Shown piece after piece: positions 7,705-15,174 of a stretch of 64,000 nucleotides of DNA (within the stretch, counting starts at the first letter, position 1; each line of letters starts with the position of its first letter). This DNA comes from Ramlibacter alkalitolerans. GTDB lineage: Bacteria; Pseudomonadota; Gammaproteobacteria; Burkholderiales; Burkholderiaceae_C. The notes beneath the pieces were generated by a model. That model was not told where the DNA came from, searched no databases, and saw only the letters and a list, made by a program, of their open reading frames with translations. Both the position numbers and the translations under genes were made by a program. The DNA lies in the NCBI RefSeq assembly GCF_016722765.1, contig NZ_JAEQND010000002.1, positions 124,001 through 188,000 on the forward strand. Direction: 5' to 3'.

Positions 7705-9117
7705 ATGGCACAACTGCTGGTGATCGAGGACGAACTCGTCCTGGCCAAGAACATCGCGCGCTATTTCGAGCGCCAGGGCCACAGCGTGGCCGTGGTGCAC
7801 GATGGCGAGACCGGCCTGAGCGCCGCGCGCGAGCTGCCGCCGGACCTGGTGATCGTCGATTTCCAGCTGCCGGGCCTCAACGGCCTCGAGGTGATCCGCG
7901 AGCTGCGCCGCCTCGACGACGAGACCCGCATCGTGATGATCACCGGCCACGGCACCATCAACCTCGCCGTGGAGGCGATGAAGGCCGGTTCGATGGACCT
8001 GCTGACCAAGCCGCTGTCGCTCGCCTCGCTGGACGAAGTCGTGCAGCGCGCCGTGCGCGAACGCGCCGGCCGCACCATGCTGCGCTACTACCAGGAGCGC
8101 GAGAACCAGCACGCGAGCGTCAACGCGCTGGTCGGCGACTGCCCGCAGATGCGCCAGCTGCGCGACATGATCCAGGCGGTGGCGGCGCACGAGCCGTCCG
8201 ACAACTCGCCGGCGCCCCCGGTGCTGGTGCAGGGCGAGACGGGCACCGGCAAGGAACTCGTGGCGCGGGCCTGCCATCTCGCCAGCCCGCGCGCCGGCGG
8301 ACCCTTCATCGAGGTGAATTGCGCCGCGCTGCCGGCCAACCTGATGGAAGACGAACTGTTCGGCCACGAGAAGGGCGCCTTCACCGATGCGCGCGCGCGC
8401 AAGGTGGGCCTGATCGAGGCCGCCGACGGCGGCACGTTGTTCCTCGACGAAATCGGCGAGCTCGAACTGTCGCTGCAGGGCAAGCTGCTGCGCGTGCTGG
8501 AAGACTACAAGGTCAGGCCGATCGGCTCCGTGCACGATCGCAAGATCAACGTGCGCATCGTGGCCGCGACCAACCGCGACCTCGCGGCCGAGGCCAAGGC
8601 CGGCCGCTACCGCAGCGACCTGGTCTATCGCCTGAGCGTGTTCCAGGTGCGCATCCCGCCGCTGCGCGAGCGCGGCGACGACGTGCTGCTGCTGGCGCAG
8701 GAATTCCTGCAGCGGCTGGCCACGCGCTATGCGCGCCCGCCCCTGCGGCTCGAGAGCGCCACCGCCGCGGCCCTGCGCCGCTATCCGTGGCCCGGCAACG
8801 TGCGCGAACTGCGCAACTGCCTGGAGCGCGCCGTGCTGATGCAGCGCGGGCCGGTGCTGCTGCCGGAGGACCTGGGGCTGTCCGCCCCGGAGGCGCTGAT
8901 GCCGGCGATGCCCGCCCCCGCCGAGGCGTTGCCGCCCCCGATCACCATCCGTTCGCCGGGCGTGGCGCCGCTCGAATCGGTCGAGCGCGAGCACCTGCTG
9001 CAGGCGCTGGAGGCGCATGGCTGGAACGTGAGCCTGGCTGCGCGCGCGCTGCAGGTCACGCGCGACACGCTGCGCTATCGCATGGCCAAGCACGGCCTGC
9101 AGCGCAACGAACGCTGA
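7705..9117 (+). CDS. NtrC-family sigma-54 response regulator
   Basis: 470 residues. Receiver domain (1-115) with phospho-acceptor Asp52 and Lys102; AAA+ domain with Walker A GETGTGKE (177-184), the sigma-54-contact loop GAFTDA (224-229) and Walker B GTLFLDE (243-249); C-terminal Fis-type helix-turn-helix (about 441-467). The contact loop differs from the canonical GAFTGA by Gly to Asp. It should activate sigma-54 promoters; two excellent ones lie at 9249 and 10600. Coupled to the kinase (4-nt gap). Confidence 0.93.
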   Translation: MAQLLVIEDELVLAKNIARYFERQGHSVAVVHDGETGLSAARELPPDLVIVDFQLPGLNGLEVIRELRRLDDETRIVMITGHGTINLAVEAMKAGSMDLLTKPLSLASLDEVVQRAVRERAGRTMLRYYQERENQHASVNALVGDCPQMRQLRDMIQAVAAHEPSDNSPAPPVLVQGETGTGKELVARACHLASPRAGGPFIEVNCAALPANLMEDELFGHEKGAFTDARARKVGLIEAADGGTLFLDEIGELELSLQGKLLRVLEDYKVRPIGSVHDRKINVRIVAATNRDLAAEAKAGRYRSDLVYRLSVFQVRIPPLRERGDDVLLLAQEFLQRLATRYARPPLRLESATAAALRRYPWPGNVRELRNCLERAVLMQRGPVLLPEDLGLSAPEALMPAMPAPAEALPPPITIRSPGVAPLESVEREHLLQALEAHGWNVSLAARALQVTRDTLRYRMAKHGLQRNER

Positions 9118-9135
9118 ATCGTCCTGATACAGCCT

Positions 9136-9173
9136 GGGTGTGCGCCAGCGCGCAGCCGCGCGGGTGAGCACCC
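9136..9173. promoter_or_regulatory. Candidate upstream activator sites
   Basis: Two GGGTG half-sites, at 9136-9140 and 9162-9166; the second forms the inverted pair GGGTG-AG-CACCC (9162-9173). They lie about 113 and 87 nt upstream of the sigma-54 promoter at 9249, the usual distance for enhancer-binding regulators. Similar GGGTG pairs precede the second sigma-54 promoter. The motif is short in GC-rich DNA, so this is a candidate only. Confidence 0.4.
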
Positions 9174-9248
9174 CCACCGCCTGGGCGCGGGCGGCCTGAT
9201 TCGCTTCGGAAAGACGATCCGGGCCCGTGCGGGCGACGGTCCACCCGC

Positions 9249-9264
9249 TGGCACGCCAGCTGCA
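9249..9264 (+). promoter_or_regulatory. Sigma-54 promoter of the 9362-9739 gene
   Basis: TGGCACGCCAGCTGCA matches the -24/-12 consensus TGGCACG-N4-TTGCA with one difference (C for the first T) and exact GG/GC spacing. It is 98 nt before the start codon of the secreted-protein gene and just downstream of the sigma-54 activator gene. Confidence 0.85.
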
Positions 9265-9361
9265 AAGAGGAAGGCACTGCGCAGGGTCCTGCGCCGGGTG
9301 CCGCAGGCGGGTTCGCCGCGGCACGCTTGCTTCTCCACGCTGCCCTGCCGGAGCCCCCGCC

Positions 9362-9739
9362 ATGACTCCCTCCTGCGACCTTCGCTCGCTGTTCCTCGCC
9401 GCTCTCGTGGCATGCGGCGGGCCGCAGGCGCTGGCGCAGGACGTGATGCCCACGCGCAGCGCGCCGGGGGCACAGGGCGCCCGCATCGACGTGCGGCTGG
9501 CCGACCTTGGCCCGCGCAGGTCCGCGGATTCCGCCGAGGCCGCTCCGGTGAACTTCGGCATCGGCCTGGGCCAGGCTGCGCCCGATGCCGGCCGGGGGCC
9601 GCACGAGCCGCTGCGCGAGCTCAGCGCCTACGGCGTGCTGCGCCTCGGCGCCTCGCAAGTGCAGTTCAGCGTCAGCACCGCCTTTCCGCGGCCCGGTGGC
9701 CCGGTCGGCGTCGGCGTGAACCTGCTGCACCGCTTCTGA
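9362..9739 (+). CDS. Small secreted protein, unknown function
   Basis: 125 residues with a signal peptide (about 1-25, cleavage after ALAQ). The mature part has alternating hydrophobic stretches in its second half (YGVLRLG, VQFSVSTAF, VGVGVNLL) and ends in Phe, a pattern seen in small outer-membrane beta proteins, but it is too short to be sure. Not recognised as a known family. The start was chosen at the ATG preceding the signal peptide. It is preceded by a strong sigma-54 promoter at 9249 and followed after 42 nt by the racemase-family gene, probably on the same transcript. Confidence 0.7.
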   Translation: MTPSCDLRSLFLAALVACGGPQALAQDVMPTRSAPGAQGARIDVRLADLGPRRSADSAEAAPVNFGIGLGQAAPDAGRGPHEPLRELSAYGVLRLGASQVQFSVSTAFPRPGGPVGVGVNLLHRF

Positions 9740-9781
9740 TCCTGGCCTGTGGCACCATGGCGCCTCCGCACGGAGGCCGCC

Positions 9782-10480
9782 ATGCCGCAGCACATCGGGA
9801 TCGTCGCCTGTTCCGCCGAAGGCGCGGCGCTGTGCTATCGCACGATCTGCAGCGAGGCGCCGGCGCTGCTCGGCGCGCACCGGCATCCTGAAGTCTCGAT
9901 GCACACGCCTTCGCTGCACCGCTACGTCGAGTGCCTCGATGCGCGCGACCTCGAAGGCGTCGCCTCCCTCATGCTCGCGTCGGCGCACAAGCTCGCGCGC
10001 AGCGGCGCCGATTTCCTGGTCTGCCCGGACAACACCATCCACCAGGCGTTCGCGCTGCTTGCACCGCGCTCGCCGCTGCCCTGGCTGCACATCGCGCAGG
10101 TCGTCGCGTGCGAGGCAGCGGCGCGCGGGCATCGCCGCATCGGCATCCTGGGCACGCACTGGCTGGTGGCCAGCGAGGTCTATCCCGCGCAGTTCGAGGC
10201 GCAGGGGCTGGCGTGGCTGCGTCCTGGCGACGCGGAGCGCGACGAGGTGGGGCGCCTGATCATGGAAGAACTGGTGTACGGCATCCAGCGCCCCGAGCAG
10301 GTCACGTACCTGCAGGGCGTGATCGCGCGCATGCAGTCGCAGGGCTGCGATGCGGTGGTGCTGGGATGCACCGAACTGCCGCTGATCCTGGACGACGGCA
10401 ACTCTCCGCTGCCGACGCTCGACTCGACCCGGCTGCTCGCGCGCGCGGCGCTGCGTCGCGCGATCGGCGTTACACCGTAG
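9782..10480 (+). CDS. Aspartate/glutamate racemase family protein
   Basis: 232 residues of the Asp/Glu racemase superfamily. The two catalytic-cysteine regions are visible: CPDNTIH (about residues 82-88) and LGCTELPL near 200. Members interconvert L- and D-amino acids without a cofactor. Substrate unknown. Cytoplasmic. It lies between two secreted-protein genes with sigma-54 promoters and probably shares the first promoter, so a role in cell-envelope or D-amino-acid metabolism linked to that regulon is possible but inferred. Confidence 0.85.
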   Translation: MPQHIGIVACSAEGAALCYRTICSEAPALLGAHRHPEVSMHTPSLHRYVECLDARDLEGVASLMLASAHKLARSGADFLVCPDNTIHQAFALLAPRSPLPWLHIAQVVACEAAARGHRRIGILGTHWLVASEVYPAQFEAQGLAWLRPGDAERDEVGRLIMEELVYGIQRPEQVTYLQGVIARMQSQGCDAVVLGCTELPLILDDGNSPLPTLDSTRLLARAALRRAIGVTP

Positions 10481-10502
10481 GGTGTCGATACACAAACGGG
10501 TG
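10480..10502. promoter_or_regulatory. Candidate upstream activator sites for the repeat-protein gene
   Basis: GGGTG half-sites at 10480-10484 and 10498-10502, with a GTGT-N4-ACAC inverted pair at 10482-10493. They lie about 120 and 102 nt upstream of the sigma-54 promoter at 10600, similar to the arrangement upstream of the promoter at 9249. Suggestive only. Confidence 0.35.
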
Positions 10503-10599
10503 GGGCAGGGCGCGCAGCCAGGCGACGCCTGGGGCAGCCCACCCAGTGCCGGCACGGTGCCGAGGGTGCCGATTGTCGCCAGACAGCCTCGGCGACGCA

Positions 10600-10615
10600 T
10601 GGCACGCCGTCTGCA
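10600..10615 (+). promoter_or_regulatory. Sigma-54 promoter of the repeat-protein gene
   Basis: TGGCACGCCGTCTGCA has exact -24/-12 spacing and shares TGGCACGCC and CTGCA with the promoter at 9249. It lies 62 nt before the start codon of the tandem-repeat protein. Confidence 0.85.
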
Positions 10616-10676
10616 ATGGAGATAGTGCGAGTGCAACTGCATCGCGCCACACTCAACACACCATCAGAGGCTCACC

Positions 10677-11327
10677 GTGAAGAACCTGTTCTCCCTTTCC
10701 ACCATCTGCGCCGCCGCCTTCCTGTCCACCGCTGCCATCGCCGCACCGGTGACGTCCAGCGCCGTCGTCTCCGCCAGCGACGCGCTCCCGCAGGCCACCA
10801 TCGTCGCCCGCGAAACCGAAGCCGGCGACGACCGCGGCGGCCATCGCGGTGGCAAGGGCCGTGCGACGGAAGAAGTCGGCGGCACGCAAGTCGCCCGCGA
10901 AACCGAAGCCGGCGACGACCGCGGTGGCCATCGCGGTGGCAAGGGCCGTGCGAGCGAAGAAGCGACCGGCACGCAGGTCGCCCGCGAAACCGAAGCCGGC
11001 GACGACCGCGGCGGCCATCGCGGCGGCAAGGGCCGTGCGACGGAAGAAATCGGCGGCACGCAAGTCGCCCGCGAAACCGAAGCCGGCGACGACCGCGGCG
11101 GCCATCGCGGCGGCAAGGGCCGTGCGACGGAAGAAGTCGGCGGCACGCAAGTCGCCCGCGAAACCGAAGCCGGCGACGACCGCGGCGGCCATCGCGGCGG
11201 CAAGGGTCGTGCGACGGAAGAAATCGGCGGCACGCAAGTCGCCCGCGAAACCGAAGCCGGCGACGACCGCGGCGGCCATCGCGGCGGCAAGGGCAAGCTG
11301 AGCGAGGACGTGAGCAGCGTCGCCTGA
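10677..11327 (+). CDS. Secreted tandem-repeat protein, unknown function
   Basis: 216 residues. Signal peptide at about 1-23 (cleavage after AIAA), a short linker, then six near-identical 29-residue units filling the rest of the protein up to the stop codon. Each unit has an acidic VARETEAGDD stretch, a Gly/Arg/His/Lys stretch RGGHRGGKGR and an acidic spacer such as ATEEVGGTQ. The mature protein is highly charged, has no cysteine and is likely disordered. It could bind metal, polyanions or the cell surface, or be cut into repeated peptides; the sequence does not decide. Own sigma-54 promoter upstream and a strong terminator downstream. Frames on the other strand and in the alternative frame stay open only because of the repeat. 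Confidence 0.85.
   Translation: MKNLFSLSTICAAAFLSTAAIAAPVTSSAVVSASDALPQATIVARETEAGDDRGGHRGGKGRATEEVGGTQVARETEAGDDRGGHRGGKGRASEEATGTQVARETEAGDDRGGHRGGKGRATEEIGGTQVARETEAGDDRGGHRGGKGRATEEVGGTQVARETEAGDDRGGHRGGKGRATEEIGGTQVARETEAGDDRGGHRGGKGKLSEDVSSVA
10803..11324 (+). repeat. Six tandem 87-bp units inside a coding region
   Basis: Units start at 10803, 10890, 10977, 11064, 11151 and 11238; the last ends at the codon before the stop. DNA identity between units is very high, with differences mainly in the spacer (ATEEV, ATEEI, ASEEAT) and in the final unit (KLSEDVSSVA). This implies recent duplication or gene conversion, and a copy number that may vary. Confidence 0.95.
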
Positions 11328-11346
11328 TCTCGTCGAGCGAGCGATC

Positions 11347-11378
11347 AAGCCCCGGTGTTCAGGCACCCGGGGCTTTTT
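11347..11378 (+). terminator. Rho-independent terminator
   Basis: Stem AAGCCCCGG / CCGGGGCTT (11347-11355 with 11367-11375), followed by a run of five Ts (11374-11378), 19 nt after the stop codon of the tandem-repeat protein. Confidence 0.9.
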
Positions 11379-11487
11379 GTTCTCTGCCCCCTTCCAAGTT
11401 CGGGATCCGTCGCGGCAGGCGCTGCGCGGAACAATGCGGCTCCTGCGAGGGTCGCAGGGGGCAGCCGTCTCCCACCCGCACGCCGCA

Positions 11488-11617
11488 GGACCAGGACGGG
11501 TCCCTGTCCGACTCGGCGACATAAAGGGGGAGGCGCGGGCGCAATGCCAGCTTCGCGCCAGTCTCTCACCCGCGCCGGAGGACAGTCGCAGAGGCGGACA
11601 GGGACCCGGCCTGGTCC
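11488..11617. repeat. Widely spaced 23-nt inverted repeat in a 337-nt gap
   Basis: Arms at 11488-11510 and 11595-11617 (GGACCAGG..., with one mismatch) separated by 84 nt. It is in the non-coding stretch 11328-11664, which otherwise holds only the terminator at 11347. It may be an element end, a small structured RNA, or a 3' structure for the minus-strand gene that ends at 11665. Confidence 0.6.
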
Positions 11618-11664
11618 GGCCCGGAGGCAACCGGCCGAGGCACCCGCCTGCCGGCCCAGCCAAC

Positions 11665-12642
11665 TCAATCCGCCGTGATCCCGTTCTGCCGGATCAGCGC
11701 ACCGTACTTCGCCAGCTGCGCCTTCATCGCGGTGCCCAGATCCTCGGGCGTGGTGCCGCGCGGCGTGAGGCCTTGCGCGTTGAGCTTGTCGCGCACCTCG
11801 GGATCCGCGAGCGCCTTGGCGACTTCAGCCGAGAGGCGGTGCACGATGTCCTTCGGCGTGCCTGCCGGCGCCATGATGGCGAACCAGGAGTTGAACTCGA
11901 AGCCCGGCATGCCTGATTCGGAGACGGTCGGCACGTCCGGGTACTGCGGCATGCGGCGGGGCGTGGTCACGCCGATCAGCCGCACCTTGCCGGCCTTGAT
12001 CAGCGAGGTGACGGTGGCGATCCCCTGGAAGGCCGTGTCGACCTCCTTGCCGGCCACCCCCATGGCTGCCTGCGTCGCGCCCTTGTACGGCACGTGCTTC
12101 ATCTGCACGCCGGCCAGCGAGGCGAACAGCGCCATCGCGATGTGCTGCGGACTGCCGTTGCCGCCGGAGCTGTAGTTGATCTGGCCCGGCGCCTTCTTCG
12201 CCGCGGCGATCAGGTCGGCGGCCGACTTCTCGTGCGCGTCCGTCGGCACCACGAGTCCCCATTCGACCGTGGCCACCAGCGACACCGGCTCGAAGTCCTT
12301 GAGGATGTCCCAGGGCATCTTCGCGTTCATGTTCGGCAGCATGGTCATGATGCTGTCGTTGAAGCCGCCGATGGTGTAGCCGTCGGGCGCAGCCTTGGCC
12401 ACTTCGCCGGCGCCCATGAGGCCGGCCGCGCCGGGCTTGTTGTCGATCACGATCGACTGCCCGAGGTTCTGGCTCATCTTCTGCGCCACGATGCGGGCCG
12501 CGTTGTCGACGGCGCTGCCGGCCGCCAGCGGCACGATCATGCGGACCGGCTTGGCAGGCCAGGGGGCCTGCGCGTGCGCAAGGCTGGCGGCGCACAGGCC
12601 GGCGATCAGGGCCAGCGCGAGGCGGCGGGCGGGCGTGGACAT
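11665..12642 (-). CDS. Tripartite tricarboxylate transporter substrate-binding protein (Bug/TctC)
   Basis: 325 residues with a signal peptide (cleavage after AHAQ, about residue 25) and the Bug family pattern: PVRMIVPLAAGSAVD, VIDNKPGAAG, AAPDGYT, INYSSGGNGSPQH and the PYKGATQA loop. Such periplasmic proteins capture carboxylates or related anions; many are orphans without TctA/TctB, as here. Last gene of a minus-strand run with a dehydrogenase and a racemase-family protein, so the ligand may be a hydroxy- or oxo-acid. The specific substrate cannot be read. Confidence 0.92.
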   Translation of the reverse strand: MSTPARRLALALIAGLCAASLAHAQAPWPAKPVRMIVPLAAGSAVDNAARIVAQKMSQNLGQSIVIDNKPGAAGLMGAGEVAKAAPDGYTIGGFNDSIMTMLPNMNAKMPWDILKDFEPVSLVATVEWGLVVPTDAHEKSAADLIAAAKKAPGQINYSSGGNGSPQHIAMALFASLAGVQMKHVPYKGATQAAMGVAGKEVDTAFQGIATVTSLIKAGKVRLIGVTTPRRMPQYPDVPTVSESGMPGFEFNSWFAIMAPAGTPKDIVHRLSAEVAKALADPEVRDKLNAQGLTPRGTTPEDLGTAMKAQLAKYGALIRQNGITAD

Positions 12643-12661
12643 GGCAGTCTCCTCGGGGTGT

Positions 12662-13720
12662 TCAGGTGTCGGCCAGCGGCGGGATCGCGAGTTCGCGCGC
12701 CAGCGAGTCCAGTTGCGTGCGCAGGGGCGCCGACAGGGCGAGGCCGTCGCGCTCGTTGGCGATGCGCTTCTCGTGGCTCTGCTCGCCGGGCAGCCAGATC
12801 CGCTCCACGCCCGGCAGGCGCTCGCTGGCGCGCATCTCGCGCACCAGCTTGTCGACGCGCGCCTTGAACTCCGCGACCTCGCCGAAGGCGTCCGGATCGA
12901 TGACGAGGATCGCCTGGCCGGTGTTGGTGGGCGTCGTGTCGTCGTGGTTGAAGTCGATCACCTCGCTGCCCATCGCGGCGCCGTTGAGGGTGCCGGCCAG
13001 CAGGCCGATGACGAGCGCCAGGCCGTAGCCCTTGTAGCCGCCGATCGGCAGCAGGAAGCCTTCCTCGGCCCGTTTCGGGTCGGTGAGCGGCTGGCCCTGG
13101 CGGTCGATCATCCAGCCCTCCGGCATGGGCTCGCCCCGTTGTGCCCGGGCCTTGACCTTGCCGTAGGCGGCGACCGTGGTCGCCATGTCCAGCACCACCG
13201 GCGGCTCCTCGCCGGCCGGCACGGCGACGGCCACCGGATTGGTGGACAGCAGCATGTCCAGCCCGCCCCAGGGCGGCAGGTGGTTGGCGTTGCCGACGGC
13301 GTAGTACACGCCGACCATGTCGTGCTCCAGCGCCATGCGCGCATAGAGCGACGCCGGCCCGGCGTGGTTGGAGGCGCGCGCGCCGACCCAGGCCACGCCG
13401 CACTGGCGCGCCTTGGCGATCGCGATCTGCGTGGCCTTCTGCATCACGAGGTGGCCCATGCCGTTGTCGCCATCGAGCAGGGCCATGGCGGGCTTTTCCT
13501 TGGCGATGCGGATGTGCGGCCGCACGTTCACCCCGCCGGCGCGGATGCGGCGCGCATACGGAACGAGCCGGATGACGCCGTGGCCGTCGGAGCCCTGCAC
13601 CTCGGCCTGCGTCATGAGCCGGGCGACGGTGAGGGCGTCCTCGGCGGGCAGGCCCAGGCGCTCGAGCGCGGCGTGGATGAAGCGGCACACCCGGGCCGGG
13701 GCGATGCGGGGTTCAGGCAT
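12662..13720 (-). CDS. Malate/L-lactate dehydrogenase-family (Ldh2) oxidoreductase
   Basis: 352 residues. Features of the NAD(P)-dependent Ldh2/YlbC family: GSDGHGVIRL near the start, the ASNHAGPA active-site segment, STNPVAVAVP and GGYKGYGLAL. The family reduces 2-oxo-acids or imino acids (malate, lactate, ureidoglycolate, sulfolactate, delta-1-piperideine carboxylate). It overlaps the upstream racemase-family gene by 8 nt and is followed after 19 nt by the Bug protein, suggesting a small catabolic operon for a hydroxy- or amino acid. Substrate unknown. Confidence 0.88.
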   Translation of the reverse strand: MPEPRIAPARVCRFIHAALERLGLPAEDALTVARLMTQAEVQGSDGHGVIRLVPYARRIRAGGVNVRPHIRIAKEKPAMALLDGDNGMGHLVMQKATQIAIAKARQCGVAWVGARASNHAGPASLYARMALEHDMVGVYYAVGNANHLPPWGGLDMLLSTNPVAVAVPAGEEPPVVLDMATTVAAYGKVKARAQRGEPMPEGWMIDRQGQPLTDPKRAEEGFLLPIGGYKGYGLALVIGLLAGTLNGAAMGSEVIDFNHDDTTPTNTGQAILVIDPDAFGEVAEFKARVDKLVREMRASERLPGVERIWLPGEQSHEKRIANERDGLALSAPLRTQLDSLARELAIPPLADT

Positions 13721-14393
13721 TCGACATTCTCTGCATGAGCGCGCGCACGGCGCAATCGGGGCTGCTGAAGACGGGGCAGGGCAGTTCGGCCTGCACGATG
13801 GGGAGTGCGGCGGCCATCGAGAACTGCGCCAGCAGGACCGCGTCGCAACTCGCGAGCGTGCGGGCGGACTGCGCCACCTTGCGGTGGTGGTCCGCGGGGC
13901 GGCCCTGCGCGAGGTCGTCCATCGCCTCCGGGACGAACGCCGTGCGCAGGTCGATCGCGATGCCGCGCCGGCGCGCCAGGTCCTGCAGTTCGTCCGTCAT
14001 GGAAGGCAGCGAGGCCTGGAAGGTGGCGACCAGCCCGAGGTGCAGCGGCCGCGGTCCGCGCGCGAGTTCCAAGGCCTGCTCGAACATCGCTTCGTTGGGC
14101 TTGAGCGTCGGCAGGCCGGTGGCGCGCCCGGCGGCCTCGATGGCCGGCCCGAAGGCAGAACAGGTGAAGAGGATGCCGCTCGCGCCGGCGCGCTGGGCAT
14201 AGCGCGCCAGTTCCTCGAAGCGGCGCACCAGGTCGTCCGTCAGGCGGCCGGCCTGCGCGCGGTCGTGCGAGAGGCTGTCGTCCAGCAGGTTCAGGGGCCG
14301 CACCTGGGGCCAGTGCCGCTGGAACGCGGCCTGGATCGGCTCCATCGCGAGCGGCGTGGCGTGGATCAGGGCGATGCGGGGGGCGGCGGACAT
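13713..14393 (-). CDS. Asp/Glu/hydantoin racemase-like protein
   Basis: 226 residues from MSAAPRIALIHATP, chosen as start because the upstream in-frame extension lacks family sequence. Cysteines in FTCSAFGP and near the C-terminus (SSPDCAVRAL) fit the two-cysteine racemase / arylmalonate decarboxylase superfamily, though the second motif is not the canonical GCTE. Reaction not determinable. Overlaps the dehydrogenase start by 8 nt and follows the Crp/Fnr gene by about 43 nt. Confidence 0.78.
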   Translation of the reverse strand: MSAAPRIALIHATPLAMEPIQAAFQRHWPQVRPLNLLDDSLSHDRAQAGRLTDDLVRRFEELARYAQRAGASGILFTCSAFGPAIEAAGRATGLPTLKPNEAMFEQALELARGPRPLHLGLVATFQASLPSMTDELQDLARRRGIAIDLRTAFVPEAMDDLAQGRPADHHRKVAQSARTLASCDAVLLAQFSMAAALPIVQAELPCPVFSSPDCAVRALMQRMSNA

Positions 14394-14431
14394 CGGCCGG
14401 AATGCTATCGGGGGCGCGAAACCGGGTCGAT

Positions 14432-14445
14432 GCGCGTTAACGCGC
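14432..14445. promoter_or_regulatory. Perfect 14-bp palindrome over the regulator stop codon
   Basis: GCGCGTTAACGCGC spans the stop codon of the Crp/Fnr-type gene, 39 nt upstream of the start of the next gene. It could be a regulator binding site or chance symmetry in GC-rich DNA; nothing else supports a function. Confidence 0.3.
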
Positions 14446-15174
14446 GGATGCCGCAAGCCCTTGCGGCTGCAGCACGGTGATGCGCCGGCCCTCCACCCGC
14501 AGCAGCCCCTGCTGCGCCATGCCGTGCAGCAGGCGCGAGAAGTGCTCCGGCGTCAGGTGCAGGTGCGCCGCGACCGCGGCCTTGGTCGCCGGCAGCACGA
14601 AAGTGTGTCCGACGGCCTCGCCCGCCTGGCGCCGCAGATAGTCGGCCAGCCGCGCGCGGCCGTCGCGCCGCTCGTGCTGCTCGCGTTCCATCACCAGCGC
14701 CTCCAGCCGCGCGCTGAGGCCGGCGACCATGCGCCGGGCGAACAGCGGGCTGCTTTCCAGCTCGGCGAACACGGCCTCCCGCGGCAGGTGCAGCACCAGC
14801 GCGTCGGTCGCGGCTTCGGCATCGACCAGCGCCGGCCGATCGAGGAACAGGACCGGCTCGCCGAAGCTCTGGCCGGCGTTGACGGTGCCGGCCAGGCGCT
14901 CGCCGTGGCGGCCGCGCCCCAGCAGCCGGATGCGGCCGTACACCACCACGTAGAAGCCGGTGGGGACATCGCCCCGGCCGAAGACGCGTTCCCCGGCCCG
15001 CAGGGGCCGCCGCTGGGCGGCCCGGGCCAGCCGCTCCAGCGCCGCCGGCTCGATCGCGCGGAACAGGGGCAGCGCCTTCAGCAGCGCCTCCGCCGGGCGG
15101 CCGCGCCGGGGGCGGCGGGGCTCAGTGCGCTGCGGGAAGGGGACGGAAGCCGGGATGCTCGAAGCTGCGCCCAT
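14437..15174 (-). CDS. Crp/Fnr-family regulator, probably DNR-like
   Basis: 245 residues: a cyclic-nucleotide-binding-like beta domain (about 35-150), a long dimer helix and a C-terminal winged HTH (about 190-225). The N-terminus has no cysteine cluster, so it is not an iron-sulfur FNR; DNR/NNR-type regulators of denitrification lack it too. The gene just upstream is DnrO-like, and FNR/DNR boxes precede ccm/cytochrome, nos and P450 genes in this window, so control of denitrification is the best inference. The ATG at 15174 overlaps the dnrO-like gene by 53 nt; no better start is visible. Confidence 0.8.
   Translation of the reverse strand: MGAASSIPASVPFPQRTEPRRPRRGRPAEALLKALPLFRAIEPAALERLARAAQRRPLRAGERVFGRGDVPTGFYVVVYGRIRLLGRGRHGERLAGTVNAGQSFGEPVLFLDRPALVDAEAATDALVLHLPREAVFAELESSPLFARRMVAGLSARLEALVMEREQHERRDGRARLADYLRRQAGEAVGHTFVLPATKAAVAAHLHLTPEHFSRLLHGMAQQGLLRVEGRRITVLQPQGLAASAR

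Noticed and set aside
10803..11324. CRISPR-like array
   Set aside because: Units are directly adjacent 87-bp coding repeats with no spacers and no cas genes.
10653..11663. Open frames on the minus strand and an alternative plus frame across the 87-bp repeats
   Set aside because: A repeat whose length is a multiple of three keeps several frames open; only the plus frame at 10677 has a signal peptide, a start after a promoter and a terminator.
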